A stretch of 64,000 nucleotides of DNA from Aggregatilinea lenta (GCF_003569045.1 NZ_BFCB01000003.1:372001-436000); one strand, 5' to 3'; positions 28,491 to 37,073 are shown, counted from the first letter of the stretch. The notes: generated by a model not told the origin, from the letters alone. Numbers and translations are program-made.

Positions 28491-28550
28491 TACGTGATGC
28501 CTTTCAGATGAAAATTCAGTGTGTCCAGATTTGTTAACGGGTCCGCTGCG

Positions 28551-29048
28551 TCACGAGTGCATCACGCCGCAGACGGGTGCGTCCCAGTCCAACGCGCTGT
28601 GCTCGGCCAGCAGCCCGTCGATGTGCGCCGCGATCTCGTCCGGATAAGGGGCGGTGCGCCGCACGGTCAGATCCGCGAATGAGTTCACGCACTCGAAGAT
28701 CGAGGCGAGCGTGCCGCGCGTCTCGTTGACCATGAACATCATGTAGTGAATGCGCTTCGCGGTGCGGTCGAGCAGGCGCACGTACACTGCGACCGTATCC
28801 CCGACCAGCACTTCGTTGAGGTAGTGAATGTGGTGCTCCAGGTCGAAGCCGCCGGTGCCGTGCTGCTCGTGATAGGTCGGGGTCAAGCCCAGGCCCGCCG
28901 CGAAGGGATAGCCCGCGTCGTCGAAGACCGCCAGATACCAGCGGATGTTCATATGCCCGTTTTCATCTTCGAACTCCGGCGGGATCTCGGCGCGGTAAAT
29001 GTGCGTGAGCGTGGTGATCTGGTCGAGCGGGATGGCAGGTGGTTTCAC
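28551..29048 (-). CDS. Hotdog-fold acyl-CoA thioesterase (4HBT-like)
   Basis: A 165-residue protein of the thioesterase superfamily. FEDENGHMNIRWYLAVFDDAGY carries the D-x-x-G-H-MN motif typical of the 4-hydroxybenzoyl-CoA thioesterase group, and HIHYLNEVLVGDTV forms the following strand. The likely role is acyl-CoA hydrolysis. The GTG start at 29048 is preceded by GGAGAGG with good spacing. Confidence 0.82.
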   Translation of the reverse strand: MKPPAIPLDQITTLTHIYRAEIPPEFEDENGHMNIRWYLAVFDDAGYPFAAGLGLTPTYHEQHGTGGFDLEHHIHYLNEVLVGDTVAVYVRLLDRTAKRIHYMMFMVNETRGTLASIFECVNSFADLTVRRTAPYPDEIAAHIDGLLAEHSALDWDAPVCGVMHS

Positions 29049-29213
29049 GGCAGCCTCTCCGAGTGTTAGGTACGGTGAACTGCGGAAAGGATAGAGCAGA
29101 TACGCCCGCCAATCAAGTCCCTGCGCGAGGTTTTGCGAGGGTGTAGGAGATCGTGTTTTAAAAATCGTTCATTCCCGCTCGTCGTTCCCTAAAACAGGGC
29201 ATCCGCGGTTTTT

Positions 29214-29256
29214 CTCCCCTTCCCTCACTTGTGGGGGAAGGGGCCGGGGATGAGGG
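29214..29256 (+). repeat. Palindromic repeat, family 2 (variant)
   Basis: CTCCCCTTCCC...GGGGGAAGGGG with the CCGGGGATGAGGG tail. Confidence 0.6.
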
Positions 29257-29386
29257 ATTGAAAACACTTTCTAAGTGTTAAGCAAATCCGAAAAATGTAT
29301 CAAGAAAACCTCAAATCGAGCGTTCGTGAGGATATTTATCACGAGTTTAATTACGTTTTGATCAATGTAGTATATAAAAAAGGTAG

Positions 29387-29401
29387 ATTGTCACTGACAA
29401 T
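29387..29401. promoter_or_regulatory. Candidate operator palindrome
   Basis: ATTGTCA-C-TGACAAT, a perfect palindrome with 7-base arms immediately downstream of an AT-rich TATATA box. The regulator is unknown. Confidence 0.4.
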
Positions 29402-29578
29402 TCCTCATTGAGTCGGTTAATGTCGATAGGCGATATGACAATCGTGCTGTCAGGCGACCTAATCGCAGACCGTGCGTTGAAAGAAACGAGCGCATTGCCG
29501 GTAAGCCTCATGTAGTGAATCTCGAGAGCGTCGGAACAGAATCAATAGTCACATGCTGCCCACCGAGTTACGGAAAGA

Positions 29579-30067
29579 TTGTATGACATTGTGGATTGGG
29601 AACTTGATCGCGGCGAGTCTGGTCCCGGCACGAATGCACGGACCGGCATGAACGATCGTTTCGAACATCATGGCGCGGTGAGCCGTCAGGCCGCTTACTT
29701 TGCCCTGCTCTACGACAACCCGCTGCTGGGCCACGGGGCAGCCACGCGCCTGGACGCCGTCCTGCGCGCGTTCGAACGGGTCCACAGATTCACGCTTGAC
29801 GTGACGCTTCAGGATAGCACGCGCCGTTTTCTGTCGATGGACGGCGCGCCTGTGCGCGATGCAGAGACGGAGACGTATCGCTTCCACTGCATCCTGCAGG
29901 AGGTGACGGGCCATATCCGGCAGAAAGATACGCCGCACGTGGCTGGACGTGACATCTCCATCCTGTTGGGGCATCCCGGCCCGGATGGGTGGGATGCCGG
30001 GCTGGGGAGCCGCGCGCTCAATGCGATACGACTAGGTGTACAGATTGAGGCAGACCGACATGGCTAG
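29579..30067 (+). CDS. Possible PAS-like protein fragment upstream of a CheY-like regulator
   Basis: A reading frame of up to 162 codons with the codon usage of the neighbouring genes. The middle (RFLSMDGAPVRDAETETYRFHCILQEVTGHIRQKD) resembles the C-terminal half of a PAS/PAC domain, while the N-terminal half is not recognisable. Its stop overlaps the response-regulator start by 8 bases, so translation would be coupled. The start is uncertain: a TTG at 29579 or an ATG at 29648, neither with a good ribosome site. It may be a decayed or short sensor protein. The call is tentative. Confidence 0.4.
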   Translation: MYDIVDWELDRGESGPGTNARTGMNDRFEHHGAVSRQAAYFALLYDNPLLGHGAATRLDAVLRAFERVHRFTLDVTLQDSTRRFLSMDGAPVRDAETETYRFHCILQEVTGHIRQKDTPHVAGRDISILLGHPGPDGWDAGLGSRALNAIRLGVQIEADRHG

Positions 30068-30443
30068 AATCGTTGTTATCGAAGATGAAGCGCCCCTGCG
30101 CGAAAGCATTCTCATGCTGCTGCGCTTCGAGGGCTATGATGCCGTTGGGGCCGCGAACGGCGGCACGGGTTTGGAAGAGATCCGCCAGCAGATCCCGGAC
30201 GTGGTTATTTGCGACGTGATGCTGCCGGTGATGGATGGATTCCAGGTCGTCGAGACGCTGAAGGGTGTCCCGGAGACTGCCTCGATCCCTGTGGTTTTCA
30301 TCTCTGCGCTGTCCGACCGGGCGGCGATCGCGCGCGCCCGTGAGATGGGCGTGCAGGCGTATCTGGTCAAGCCGGTGACGTTTGAAGTACTGCTCGAGGA
30401 GCTGAAGGCCGTTCTGGGCGAGGATCAGGGCGGCGACGCCTGA
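30060..30443 (+). CDS. Single-domain response regulator (CheY-like)
   Basis: A 127-residue receiver with no output domain. E8/D9/E10 form the acidic pocket, D52 is the phospho-acceptor (ICDVMLPVMDG), S83 and K104 (LVKPV) complete the active site. It probably passes phosphate or acts by protein contacts. GAGG precedes the ATG about 10 bases upstream. No kinase is adjacent; the orphan kinase at 1373 is one possible partner, without direct evidence. Confidence 0.9.
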   Translation: MARIVVIEDEAPLRESILMLLRFEGYDAVGAANGGTGLEEIRQQIPDVVICDVMLPVMDGFQVVETLKGVPETASIPVVFISALSDRAAIARAREMGVQAYLVKPVTFEVLLEELKAVLGEDQGGDA

Positions 30444-30488
30444 CGCGGCACGACCGGCACGGAAGCGAAACCATGAGGGGCGTATTGG

Positions 30489-31544
30489 CTACGCTCCTTT
30501 TTGTTTGCCACTCCGGGTGTCGCTTTCGTCGGTGCGGAACTGCTCCCATGTGCGGACGTGCAACGCTGCCGCGACTTCGTGGGTGTCGTGCGTGCCGCAG
30601 GCGAAGCAGTGTACGCCGTGTGTGAGGTAGTTCCAGCCCGCCGACGGGTGCGTGTCGTCGTGGAACGGGCAGCGGAAGTTCCGGCTGAAGCCGCGCTCGT
30701 CCGGCGCGGAGATCGACCACGCGCGCAGTGCCGCCGCCTCGACTTCCTCGACGCACCACTGCTCGTACAGGTCGTACAGCTCGCCGTGCTCCGCCGGACG
30801 TGCGGGCAGCGGATCGGGCGATAGCGGCTCGTCGTCAGGCAGGGCCATTAGCGGCAGCCGTTCCAGCACCGGTTTCAGATCCCCAGAGCCAACCTGAACC
30901 AGCAGGCGGCCAATGTCGCCTTTGCTGCCCGGCAGAAAAGGCAGCGTGTGGATCCTCAGCCGGATCGGCAGATCGGCCAATGTGCGATCCAGCCGCTGCG
31001 CGAACAACGTGCCGGTCGGGTCGCAGTCGGGCGCGATATGCAGCGTGCGCACGCCCAGCCGAGCCAACTGCGCCGTGAACCATGTGGGCACGCGTTTGGC
31101 CTCGCCGTCGAACATGCATGTCGCGTTGTAGATGCCGCCTTCCCACAGCGCCCATACGTCCGCTTCGCCACTGGCGAGCCACAGCCTGCCGTTCGCCATA
31201 CGGACGCGTTCGGCCAGCCTGCCGTCCAGGTCGTAAAACGTGATGCCGTCCGGCTTGCCCGGCAGCCAGCGATACTTGGGCCGTGCCGTGCTGTCGAAAG
31301 CTTTCCAGCGCCGTGCCTCGATGGCAGGGTGTACGGGGTAAGTCCAGCCTTGCGCGCGCGGCAGCAGCACGAAGTGGGCGATGGTCGCGGGGGATAAGCC
31401 GCGCGCCGCCAGCAGATCGGTCCACAACGGCGTGACGTGCCGGGCGCGACGCGATCGCCGGACGCGGACCACGCCGGGACGCAGCGTACGACGGACGCGC
31501 ATGAAACGGGTGCGGCGGATGGGTGCGGATCGGGATGCGCTCAT
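30489..31544 (-). CDS. Primase-like protein: TOPRIM domain followed by a C-terminal CHC2 zinc finger
   Basis: A 351-residue protein. An arginine-rich N-terminus (1-37) is followed by a TOPRIM-like domain with GEADVWAL (126-133) and the acidic DCD pair (D173, D175). A linker follows, then a CHC2-type zinc ribbon: CPFH (C292, H295) and CFAC (C313, C316). In DnaG primases the CHC2 finger is N-terminal and TOPRIM central, so the order is inverted here and the RNA-polymerase domain is not evident. The ATG at 31544 has GAAGG upstream; an ATG at 31610 has none. It may be a mobile-element-derived primase or a nucleic-acid-binding protein. No replication or phage genes are nearby. Confidence 0.7.
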   Translation of the reverse strand: MSASRSAPIRRTRFMRVRRTLRPGVVRVRRSRRARHVTPLWTDLLAARGLSPATIAHFVLLPRAQGWTYPVHPAIEARRWKAFDSTARPKYRWLPGKPDGITFYDLDGRLAERVRMANGRLWLASGEADVWALWEGGIYNATCMFDGEAKRVPTWFTAQLARLGVRTLHIAPDCDPTGTLFAQRLDRTLADLPIRLRIHTLPFLPGSKGDIGRLLVQVGSGDLKPVLERLPLMALPDDEPLSPDPLPARPAEHGELYDLYEQWCVEEVEAAALRAWSISAPDERGFSRNFRCPFHDDTHPSAGWNYLTHGVHCFACGTHDTHEVAAALHVRTWEQFRTDESDTRSGKQKGA

Positions 31545-31806
31545 CGGCGGGCCTTCGGGACTTGCCACGCTCCTTGGCAGGACGACTCTAATGCCTGAAT
31601 GATAGCTCATTTGTTCTAAAAACGCGAATCTTCATAGGGTTTACGGTCGCCCTAAAATGTGGATTTGTCCGCTTGCCCTCCGGCGCGATTCGCATGCAGT
31701 GGCACGCGCTGGATTTGAGCTACAATCATGGGCGTGACGCGTTTTGTGTCCCAGCCTGCGCAGCCAGTTGTCCAGGCGCGGGACCGCATCGTTGAAAGGG
31801 CTGCAC

Positions 31807-32616
31807 ATGAAACTGCGACCAACACCGGTTGTGATCCTGGGCGCGGCTGCCGTGCTGTGGGCCGGGCTGCGCATCAAGCCGCACGCCGTGCCCGCCTATG
31901 GCGAGCCAACGCCGCCGCTGCGTTGGGTCGATGTGCCCGGCGGCCTGCCCGAACCGGTCGCACGGTTTTACGAGGTGATCGGCGGCGGGCGCGTGCCGGA
32001 GATCACGTCTGCCATAATCGACGGGCGTGTGACACTGCGACTGGGCGGTATCCCCATGCCGGGGCGCTTCCGCTTCATCCACCACGCCGGGCAGGGCTAC
32101 CGCCACGCGATCGAGGTGACCGTGTTTGGCCTCCCGGTGATGGCCGTCAACGAGTACTACCTTGGCGGGCAGGCGCGGCTGGAACTGCCGTTTGGCACGG
32201 TCGCCAACGAGCCGAAGACCGACATGGCGGCCAACCTGGGGCTGTGGGCGGAATCGGTCTGGCTGCCGTCGCTGTACGTGACCGATCCGCGCGTGCGCTG
32301 GGAGCCGGTCGATGCGACGACCGCGCGCCTGATCGTGCCGTTCGGCGCGGAGGAAGATACCCTTACCGCGACGTTCGATCCTTCGACGGGACTGCTGCGC
32401 CGCCTGGAGGCGCTGCGTTATCGCGGCGCGAAGGACGACAGCAAGATCCTGTGGCGCAACGAGATGGCCGCCTGGAAGCGCTGGCATGGCCTGCTGATTC
32501 CGTCCGTGGGTAACGTGACGTGGATGGACGAGGGCACGCCCTGGTTCGTATTCTCGCTGGACGACGTGACGTATAACGCGGACGTGTCGAGCGCGATCCG
32601 CGCGGCGGGGATCTAG
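31807..32616 (+). CDS. DUF6544-family protein
   Basis: A 269-residue protein with a single N-terminal hydrophobic segment (VVILGAAAVLWAGL), so probably membrane-anchored or exported. The rest resembles the DUF6544/DUF6920 group: LPEPVARFYEVIGG, RFRFIHHAGQGYRHAIEVTVFGLPVMAVNEYYL, and AANLGLWAESVWLPS. The function of this family is unknown. AAAGGG sits 6 bases before the chosen ATG. The downstream kinase starts 3 bases after its stop, so the three genes 31807-34343 form one unit. Confidence 0.75.
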   Translation: MKLRPTPVVILGAAAVLWAGLRIKPHAVPAYGEPTPPLRWVDVPGGLPEPVARFYEVIGGGRVPEITSAIIDGRVTLRLGGIPMPGRFRFIHHAGQGYRHAIEVTVFGLPVMAVNEYYLGGQARLELPFGTVANEPKTDMAANLGLWAESVWLPSLYVTDPRVRWEPVDATTARLIVPFGAEEDTLTATFDPSTGLLRRLEALRYRGAKDDSKILWRNEMAAWKRWHGLLIPSVGNVTWMDEGTPWFVFSLDDVTYNADVSSAIRAAGI

Positions 32617-32619
32617 CCG

Positions 32620-33654
32620 GTGGCCGGGGATGCGAACACGGGCGATCTGGTCCTGGCGGTCGATGGCGGGGCGAGCAGCACGCTTGCGTTGCTGGCCGCG
32701 CCGGACGGGACGATTCTGGGATCGAGCCTGGGCGGTCCCGCCAATCACGTGCACGAGCCGGGCGGCATGGATCGCATGCGGCGCACGCTGCGCGGGGTGA
32801 CCGAAGGCGCGTTTGCGTCGGCGGGGCTGCCCTTTGGGCCGGTACGCAGCGCGTGCTTCGGGTTGACGGGCGGCGTGGACGTGGCCGACGGCATCGCGCG
32901 CGAGTTCCTGATGGCGGACGCGCTGCGCGTCGTGCACGATTCCGTGACGGCGCTGGCCGGGGCGAGCATGGCGCAGCCCGGCGTGGTGGTGATCGCCGGG
33001 ACGGGCGCGGTGGCGTATGGCGAGGACGGCCAGGGCGCGAGCGCCAAGACCAGCGGTTGGGGCTACATTATGGGCGACGAGGGCAGCGGCTACGATATCG
33101 GCATCCTGGCGCTGCGGGCGGCGACCGCCGCCGCCGATGGGCGTATGCCGTCCACGTCGCTGGGCGCGCTGATCCCCGCCTTCTTCGGGGTCGAGTCGCT
33201 GGAAGCGGTGCATCGCCTCATCTACTCCCAGGGAGTGGTGCCACGCCCGCGCATCGCGGGGCTGGCGGCGGTGGTATCGCGGGCGGCAGCGGACGGCGAC
33301 AAGCCCGCCCGCGCGATCCTGGTACGATCCGCCGCGGATCTGGCGACGGCGGTGATCGCGGTGATGGGCCAGTTGGGTCAGGTACGGACTGGCATGTCCA
33401 TCTACCCGGTGGGCGGTGTGTTCCGCGCCGGGCAGTGGATCATGGAGCCGTTCGAGCGCGTGCTGCGCAGCGCGTCGCCCGCCAGTCAGGTGCGCGACCC
33501 GGCCTTTGCGCCCGTGATCGGCGCGCTGCTGCTGGCCCTGCGCGACGCGGGCATCGAGCCGGACGACGCGGTGATCGAGCGCATCCGCGCGACGATGCCC
33601 CCGGCGGCGCGCTCGAAGGTGGGCGAAGAGGATCGGGAAACGGGGCAGGCATGA
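32620..33654 (+). CDS. N-acetylhexosamine kinase, BadF/BadG/BcrA/BcrD ATPase family
   Basis: A 344-residue ASKHA-fold kinase: phosphate-1 motif LAVDGGASST, GTGAVAYG, and the family marker GWGYIMGDEGSGYDIG. Members phosphorylate N-acetylglucosamine or related sugars. The GTG at 32620 comes 3 bases after the DUF6544 stop, and the gene ends in an ATGA overlap with nanE. This pairing suggests phosphorylation of N-acetylmannosamine or N-acetylglucosamine ahead of epimerisation. Confidence 0.85.
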   Translation: MAGDANTGDLVLAVDGGASSTLALLAAPDGTILGSSLGGPANHVHEPGGMDRMRRTLRGVTEGAFASAGLPFGPVRSACFGLTGGVDVADGIAREFLMADALRVVHDSVTALAGASMAQPGVVVIAGTGAVAYGEDGQGASAKTSGWGYIMGDEGSGYDIGILALRAATAAADGRMPSTSLGALIPAFFGVESLEAVHRLIYSQGVVPRPRIAGLAAVVSRAAADGDKPARAILVRSAADLATAVIAVMGQLGQVRTGMSIYPVGGVFRAGQWIMEPFERVLRSASPASQVRDPAFAPVIGALLLALRDAGIEPDDAVIERIRATMPPAARSKVGEEDRETGQA

Positions 33655-34343
33655 GCGACTTTACGGAACTCTTCGAGCGGCTGCGCGGCCAGCTTATCGT
33701 GTCGTGCCAGGCGCTCGACGACGAGCCACTGCACGGCGCGATCCACATGGCGGCGATGGCACGCGCGGCGCTGATGGGCGGCGCGGGCGGCATCCGCGCC
33801 AACGGCCCGGACGACATCGTCGCGATCAAGCAGGCGGTCCCGCTGCCGGTCATCGGCATCTTTAAGCAGCACTTTCCCGGCATCGAGATTTACATCACAC
33901 CCACGTTCGAAGCGGCCAAAAGCGTGGTCGAGGCCGGGGCGGATCTCGTCGCGCTGGATGCGACCGACCGCGCGCGGCCCGGCAGGATCGCGCTGCCCGA
34001 CCTGATCGCGCGCATTCACGGCGAACTCGGCGTGCCGGTCATGGCGGATACGTCGTGCATCGAGGACGCGCGCTTCGCGCAGGCGGCGGGCGCAGACCTG
34101 ATCGGCAGCACGTTGGCGGGCTACACTCCGCACGGTCGCCCCATGACGTCGGGACCGGACCTGGACTACCTGCGCGCGCTGCTGGCGGAGATGGATCGCC
34201 CCGTCATTGCGGAAGGCCGCTACCACACGCCGGAAGACGCGGCAGCGGCGTTGCGCCTGGGCGCACACGCGGTCGTCGTGGGCGGCGCGATCACGCGTCC
34301 CCAGGAGATCACGCGGCGCTTTATACAAGCGATTAGCGGTTAG
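33651..34343 (+). CDS. nanE: N-acetylmannosamine-6-phosphate 2-epimerase
   Basis: A 230-residue TIM-barrel epimerase that converts ManNAc-6-phosphate to GlcNAc-6-phosphate in sialic-acid or ManNAc breakdown. Family segments are LIVSCQALDDEPLH, GGAGGIRANG, PVIGIFKQHFPG, ITPTFEAA, LVALDATDRARP, DTSCIEDARFAQ, IGSTLAGYT and VIAEGRYHTPEDA. The catalytic lysine is in GIFKQ and the acid in AEGR. It is translationally coupled to the kinase. No sialate lyase gene is in the window. Confidence 0.93.
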   Translation: MSDFTELFERLRGQLIVSCQALDDEPLHGAIHMAAMARAALMGGAGGIRANGPDDIVAIKQAVPLPVIGIFKQHFPGIEIYITPTFEAAKSVVEAGADLVALDATDRARPGRIALPDLIARIHGELGVPVMADTSCIEDARFAQAAGADLIGSTLAGYTPHGRPMTSGPDLDYLRALLAEMDRPVIAEGRYHTPEDAAAALRLGAHAVVVGGAITRPQEITRRFIQAISG

Positions 34344-34366
34344 CAGACAGCCGTTAACCTGAACGC

Positions 34367-34410
34367 AAAAAACGCGGGAGCGACCTGTACACCATCGCTC
34401 CCGCGTTTTT
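34367..34410. terminator. Bidirectional intrinsic terminator
   Basis: Arms AACGCGGGAGCGA (34371-34383) and TCGCTCCCGCGTT (34395-34407) with A and T tracts on either side, between convergent nanE and msrA. Confidence 0.9.
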
Positions 34411-34452
34411 GGTTTTTGCTCCCGGCTAACCGCTAACGGCTGTTTGCTGCTT

Positions 34453-34989
34453 TTACGCCTTCAGCCGCTCGTAGTGCTGCTTGCGGAACTTGGCGACCTT
34501 CGGTGCGACGACGACCATGCAATAGCCCTGGTTGGGGTTGTTCTTGAAGTACTCCTGGTGATAGTCCTCGGCGGGATAAAACGTCTCGAACGGCACGACC
34601 TGCGTGACGATGGGTGCGTTCCACAACGCGGACTGGTTCAGTTCCGCGATAGTCTGCTCCGCGACCGCTTTTTGCTCCGGCGAGTGGGTGAAGATCGCGG
34701 AGCGGTACTGCGGGCCGACATCGTTACCCTGGCGGTTGAGCGTCGTGGGATCGTGGATGGTGAAAAACACGTCGAGCAGATCCTTGAACGAGATCACGTC
34801 CGGGTCGAAGGTGACCTGCACCACTTCGGCGTGGCCGGTCGTGCCGGTGCACACCTGCTGGTAGTCGGGCGCGTTCACGTGCCCGCCCGAATAGCCGGAC
34901 ACGACGTCTGTCACGCCCTTGAGATCGTCATAGACCGCTTCCAAACACCAGAAGCATCCCCCGGCCAGCGTTGCGACTTCCGTTGCCAT
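34453..34989 (-). CDS. msrA: Peptide-methionine (S)-S-oxide reductase
   Basis: A 178-residue repair enzyme that reduces methionine-S-sulfoxide. The active site is GGCFWC (C12), with DPTTLNRQGNDVGPQYRSAIF and the C-terminal EDYHQEYFKNNPNQGYC stretch holding the resolving cysteine. The ATG at 34989 (AGGG 8 bases upstream) is preferred over one at 35007. There is no fused MsrB domain. Confidence 0.95.
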   Translation of the reverse strand: MATEVATLAGGCFWCLEAVYDDLKGVTDVVSGYSGGHVNAPDYQQVCTGTTGHAEVVQVTFDPDVISFKDLLDVFFTIHDPTTLNRQGNDVGPQYRSAIFTHSPEQKAVAEQTIAELNQSALWNAPIVTQVVPFETFYPAEDYHQEYFKNNPNQGYCMVVVAPKVAKFRKQHYERLKA

Positions 34990-35098
34990 GTCCTCATCCC
35001 TCATCATTGCCGACTGTAGAGTGAGCAGATTATAGGGCTTTTGATCGCTCGTTGGCAGGCACTGCGGGATGCTCTACGATTCGTTAGGGTTTGCTTGT

Positions 35099-35141
35099 CT
35101 CCCCTCGCCAGCGCAGACTGGAGAAGGGCCGGGGGTGAGGT
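35099..35141 (+). repeat. Palindromic repeat, family 2
   Basis: CTCCCCTCGCCAG...CTGGAGAAGGG with the CCGGGGGTGAGGT tail. Confidence 0.65.
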
Positions 35142-35156
35142 CTCTCCGATGACGCT

Positions 35157-35585
35157 CTACTCCGCGATGCCCTTCTGCGCGACGACGTGCATCGGCGTGA
35201 GACGCACCAGCAGCTCGCCCTCGACGCCGTTGCGCGTGCCGAACGCCTCGGCTTGCTCGTCGCCCACGTAGCGCCGCGCGATTTCGGTCGCCCAGTGGCG
35301 GATCTCGTCCGGCGGCAGGGTCAGCACCCGCGCCGTGCCCTCGACCATGACGAAGTCGTAAGGCAGGCGGTCGTCGTCCACGCACAGCGCGACGTGGGGA
35401 TTGTGCTCGATGTTATGCCGCTTGACGCTGGTGTGCCACGTCGTCAAGACGATGTCCTCGCCGTCGAACATGTACCACACCGGCACGACGTGCGGGCGGC
35501 CATCCTCGCGCACGGTGGCGATCTTGCCCGTGCGCGCCGGGTGCTGCATGAAGGCCCGGTATTCGCCGGGCGACATTTTTCGCAT
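35157..35585 (-). CDS. PPOX-class flavin/F420-binding oxidoreductase-like protein
   Basis: A 142-residue split-barrel protein of the pyridoxamine-phosphate-oxidase superfamily: TGKIATVREDGRPHVVPVWYMFDGEDIVLTTW, then RHNIEHNPHVALCVDD and FVMVEGTARV. Such proteins bind FMN, F420 or haem; which one cannot be told. GGAG precedes the ATG by 7 bases. Confidence 0.85.
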   Translation of the reverse strand: MRKMSPGEYRAFMQHPARTGKIATVREDGRPHVVPVWYMFDGEDIVLTTWHTSVKRHNIEHNPHVALCVDDDRLPYDFVMVEGTARVLTLPPDEIRHWATEIARRYVGDEQAEAFGTRNGVEGELLVRLTPMHVVAQKGIAE

Positions 35586-35603
35586 GAGTGCGCTCCGCAG
35601 AAA

Positions 35604-36062
35604 CTAAGATCGGACGATCAAACTCTCGCGCAGGCCGTGATCGTTGAGGTAATACACCCACGCGCCCAGGCTGATCTCGCCCAATTCGTTATGCAGTGCT
35701 TTAGTCGTGGGCGACACGCCCGCCGCCTGAAGCTCGTCGACGATCGCCAGCGTTTCGTCGCGCGTGCTCATGAAGGCCTGCGTCAGCGCCGCCATCGTGT
35801 CGAGATCGTCGGGACGATAGCCGTTATACTCGTCATGCACCAGCGGCGCGCCCAGGGCGGTCCGCATACGGCTTTGCCCCCAACGCTCGATGCCGGTGAT
35901 GTGCCGCGCGCGTTCGAGATTCGAAGCGGAATCGCGCCCTTTGCCGAAGCGCTCCCCTACCGCCTGCTGCGACTCGATCAAAACCTGCTTGAGTTCGGGA
36001 TACGACAATCCGTTCGCGCGGCGCTCGCTGCGCCGCCGAAGGATCCAGCCTAGAATGGTCAT
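35604..36062 (-). CDS. DinB-like four-helix protein
   Basis: A 152-residue protein with a DinB-type pattern, including NLERARHITGIERWGQSRM in the centre and a C-terminal HNELGEISLGAWVYYLNDHGL helix resembling the metal-binding end of DinB folds. Substrate and reaction are unknown; some relatives are thiol S-transferases. GGAG sits upstream of the ATG. It lies 18 bases ahead of the PPOX gene on the same strand. Confidence 0.6.
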   Translation of the reverse strand: MTILGWILRRRSERRANGLSYPELKQVLIESQQAVGERFGKGRDSASNLERARHITGIERWGQSRMRTALGAPLVHDEYNGYRPDDLDTMAALTQAFMSTRDETLAIVDELQAAGVSPTTKALHNELGEISLGAWVYYLNDHGLRESLIVRS

Positions 36063-36140
36063 CGAGGATTACTCCGCTGTGAGTCGATAGGCGCAGTCAG
36101 ATTGTCGCACGAATGGGCGCGGACCGGGTGGCCCGTGGCA

Positions 36141-37073
36141 TCAGGTCTCGTCGGGTGACTCCGGCTCGTCGAAGATGCGGCGGATTTCGTCTTCCCACAC
36201 GTCGTCCAGCGGATCGAAAGTCTTTTCGACGAACTCCTCGTTGAGGCGGTCGAAGTAGGCGCTGAGGTCGAGCTGCGGCGACGTGCGCTCCAGGTCCGCG
36301 ATCTTCTCGTCCATGACGGTCAGCAGGCGGCGGCTCTTGCGCTCCAAGTCGGCCAGGCTGAAGTTGGTCTTGAGCATATAGTTGATGCGGCGCATGATGC
36401 CCAGCCACGCTGTGTAGTCGTTTTCGATGCGGATTGCATTGCCCACGTCGCTGACGCCGGAAAAATCGTAGGTGGGCACGAAGGCATACAGCCCCACGTA
36501 CTCGATGTCCCGGTCGCCCGCGCGGCGGCAGATAACCGAGCCGATGCTGGCCCCGCCCTGGTAGTTGCTCAGCTCGACGGCCAGCGCCTCGACCTCGTCC
36601 TTCAGCGCGGGCAGGCTGTAGTTGGCGGAGATCATGCGCTCCTTGGCGTAGGGCAGCTCGCCGTAGACGCCACCCAGCCCGATGATGCGCGTCACGTGCA
36701 AGGATTCGGCGGTGTCGAGGACCGCGCCGATGTAGCGCTCGATGTCCATGTGCGGCTCGTCGCCCAGGAAGATGACGACACCGCGCCCGCCGCTTTCGGT
36801 GTAATACAGCTCGTTGTGCTGCATTTGCAGCGCTTTAGGATAGCCCTCTTCGAATTCCACGGCGGGCCGCACGAGGTCGTGCGTGCCGGGGATCTGAAAC
36901 AGGTAAAAACCGTCCGGGCGCATCGTGCCGATCTGGCGCGCTTTGGTCTGCTGCACGAGGTACTGGGGCAGTGCGGACGAAACCGATCCGGCGTCGGCCC
37001 ACTGCCGCCAGCCCACGATCATGACCATCTCGTCGACGTTCGGGTGTTCGGAGAGTTCTAAGGTGTCAGGCAT
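36141..37073 (-). CDS. PAC2-family protein
   Basis: A 310-residue protein of the PAC2 (proteasome-assembly-chaperone-like) family: MVMIVGWRQWADAGSVSSALPQYL at the start, FEEGYPKALQMQHNELYY, VVIFLGDEPHMDIERYIGAVLD, IIGLGGVYGELPYAKERMISA, and a helical C-terminus. The function in bacteria is not established. GAGGG precedes the ATG. Confidence 0.85.
   Translation of the reverse strand: MPDTLELSEHPNVDEMVMIVGWRQWADAGSVSSALPQYLVQQTKARQIGTMRPDGFYLFQIPGTHDLVRPAVEFEEGYPKALQMQHNELYYTESGGRGVVIFLGDEPHMDIERYIGAVLDTAESLHVTRIIGLGGVYGELPYAKERMISANYSLPALKDEVEALAVELSNYQGGASIGSVICRRAGDRDIEYVGLYAFVPTYDFSGVSDVGNAIRIENDYTAWLGIMRRINYMLKTNFSLADLERKSRRLLTVMDEKIADLERTSPQLDLSAYFDRLNEEFVEKTFDPLDDVWEDEIRRIFDEPESPDET

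Larger units (their letters stand above)
29049..29578. other. AT-rich spacer without a clear gene
   Basis: It contains a family-2 repeat at 29214-29256 and then an AT-rich stretch with TATATA (29371-29376) and a perfect palindrome ATTGTCA-C-TGACAAT (29387-29401). These look like promoter and operator elements for the genes to the right. No reading frame here is convincing. Confidence 0.5.

Noticed and set aside
29549-29974. A 141-codon minus-strand frame opposite the PAS-like fragment
   Set aside because: Antisense-like composition; the plus-strand frame has better codon use and overlaps a real gene start.
32853-34343. A 496-codon frame ending in NanE
   Set aside because: The first half is an arginine/glycine-rich shadow of the kinase gene; NanE itself starts at 33651.
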